From Pelobacter sp. UBA6093 (lineage in GTDB: Bacteria; Desulfobacterota; Desulfuromonadia; Desulfuromonadales; Syntrophotaleaceae), in NCBI GenBank assembly GCA_002435955.1, contig DIWZ01000008.1, forward strand, positions 101,170 through 115,430: DNA of 14,261 nucleotides. Direction: 5' to 3'. The notes under the pieces were generated by a model. It worked only from the letters and a program-made list of their open reading frames with translations. It was not told the DNA's origin and made no database searches. Below, piece by piece: positions 13,508 to 14,261 of the stretch. Position numbers and translations under genes: made by a program. The number at the start of each line of letters is the position of its first letter. The first letter of the stretch is position 1.

Positions 13508-13676
13508 TAGGAGGCTGTCGGACTATCCGGGCCGAAGCGAAAATTTGGATGTTTGAGAACAGATTTTAGCTCGTTTGAAGGTTCATAGCCGTAGCTATGG
13601 GCCGAAAAGGAGCTGAAATATGGGCCAAACAGAGCCAAATTTGCAGCCGGCGCATGGATAGTCCGACAGCCTCCTA
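13508..13676 (+). mobile_element. Full-length 169-base MITE-like palindromic element (copy 2)
   Basis: The ends GAGGCTGTCGGACTATCC and GGATAGTCCGACAGCCTC are perfect inverted repeats. Beyond them the whole element is one long imperfect palindrome whose apex is CATAGC-CGTA-GCTATG near 13586-13601, so RNA or single-stranded DNA could fold into a hairpin about 80 base pairs long. It has no coding capacity. Flanking CTAG (13507-13510) and CTAA (13674-13677) look like a near-identical 4-base target duplication, which would fit an IS5-type transposase acting in trans (inference). It lies right after the efflux operon terminator. Confidence 0.85.
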
Positions 13677-13795
13677 ATATCCGGCGGCAGCCCGGGACCC
13701 ATTCGAGGGTATTGCAATTGAAAGGTATACTTGGTTGTACAGGGTTGAGGTGAAGGCAGAGAGTAGACCGAGAAAGAAGAAGAAAGGACGGTATC

Positions 13796-14074
13796 ATGGA
13801 ACGGACAAAGTTAGCCTGGATGGTGGCGGCGATATTCTTTCTGCTCATGGCCGGCGGGTTGGTGGTAACTACTTCGATGCACCCCGACTCCGCGCTGGCC
13901 CAGGGTGAAAAGGAACAGGTCGGCAGGTATCAGATTTCGGCCTGGGCTTCCTATTCGGGGGCGCGAGTACACCACAGCGGATATTACGTCATCGATACGG
14001 TGACCGGAAAGGTTATCGATCGCGACCATGAAATTCATGCGATCGGTAGCGGGCCGGAAGGTGAAGTGAAGTAA
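13796..14074 (+). CDS. Orphan signal-bearing protein of unknown function
   Basis: A 92-residue protein. The N-terminus is a long signal peptide or anchor (KLAWMVAAIFFLLMAGGLVV at about 5-24, with possible cleavage after SALA near residue 35). The mature part GRYQISAWASYSGARVHHSGYYVIDTVTGKVIDRD (43-77) has the alternating pattern of a short beta-sheet domain, with Y-x-V-I-D-T-x-T-G-K-V, a common way for a small protein to present a beta-hairpin. I do not recognise a family. AAAGGA lies seven bases upstream of ATG. The gene sits alone between repeat copies 2 and 3, and no clear terminator follows. Confidence 0.72.
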   Translation: MERTKLAWMVAAIFFLLMAGGLVVTTSMHPDSALAQGEKEQVGRYQISAWASYSGARVHHSGYYVIDTVTGKVIDRDHEIHAIGSGPEGEVK

Positions 14075-14201
14075 TATAGATGCATTCGCAATAATTGCTT
14101 CTACTTTGCACGGGCAATCGCTTCACCCAAAAAAGCGCATCCGTGGATTTTTCCTATCTGTCGCCTCTCGATGGTCGGTCGGGTCCGTTTATTTGCCATC
14201 C
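14075..14201. other. Gap before repeat copy 3
   Basis: I see no gene, strong promoter or clear terminator in these 127 bases. Confidence 0.4.
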
Positions 14202-14261
14202 TTGGAGGCTGTCGGACTATCCGGGCCGAAGCGAAAATTTGGATGTTTGAGAACAGATTTT
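14202..14261 (+). mobile_element. Left part of a third MITE-like element (copy 3, cut by window end)
   Basis: From GGAGGCTGTC (14204) to the window end it is identical to copy 2 over 58 bases. Only the flanking base differs (CTTG here against CTAG), so these two copies are recent or kept alike. The right end is outside the window. Confidence 0.88.

Noticed and set aside
13712..13740. Possible sigma-70 promoter for the orphan gene (TTGCAA / TATACT)
   Set aside because: TATACT is a fair -10 box, but no -35 box lies at the right distance, so the pair is not convincing.
1..14261. CRISPR array, tRNA or rRNA, riboswitch
   Set aside because: No regularly spaced short repeats, no tRNA-like or rRNA-like sequence and no riboswitch core that I could recognise on either strand.

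Overview
The window is a moderately GC-rich bacterial segment in which every supported gene lies on the + strand. The gene families suggest a Gram-negative delta-proteobacterium of the Geobacter/Desulfuromonas/Pelobacter type: FtsX-type ABC exporters with a TolC partner, a YHS-headed copper P-type ATPase, a PII-like regulator beside metal genes, and lipoproteins and signal peptides for a two-membrane envelope. That placement is inference from gene content. There is no rRNA, tRNA, CRISPR array or transposase gene.

Layout. (1) 1-95 is the right part of a palindromic repeat element. A full copy sits at 13508-13676, and a third copy runs off the end from 14202. (2) 130-2083 holds an ABC permease/ATPase pair, separated by a spacer with an inverted and tandem repeat. 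(3) 2238-6698 is a compact metal-handling cluster: a GerMN-type lipoprotein, two small membrane proteins (DUF2933-like and DUF5676-like), a 27-codon ORF overlapping the next start as ATGA, a CopA-type P-type ATPase with YHS and heavy-metal-binding domains, a divergent PII-family protein, and a 50-residue membrane peptide. (4) 6716-8083 has a promoter with an operator-like palindrome, a secreted Cys/His-rich protein, a 361-base stretch without a convincing gene, and two tandem related secreted proteins sharing a GYGK motif. (5) 8084-8387 holds a sigma-54-like match, two terminators, and a sigma-70 promoter overlapped by a perfect 8+8 palindrome. (6) 8388-13437 is a TetR regulator followed by a full tripartite efflux operon (TolC-like channel, HlyD/MacA-like adaptor, FtsX-type permease, ATPase), closed by a strong terminator at 13465-13492. 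(7) 13796-14074 is an orphan secreted protein lying between two repeat copies.

How it may work together. The middle cluster looks like copper/heavy-metal defence. CopA would export Cu(I) from the cytoplasm. Small His/Cys-rich membrane and periplasmic proteins may buffer or pass on metal, and the PII-like protein may sense metabolic or metal state. The downstream exporter is probably under TetR control and would move a lipid, toxic compound or peptide across both membranes. Its substrate cannot be read from sequence.

The most interesting items are the long-palindrome repeat family that brackets the cluster in direct orientation, the divergent PII protein next to CopA with no CusCBA pump in the window, the tiny ORF coupled to copA, and the GYGK pair of secreted proteins.
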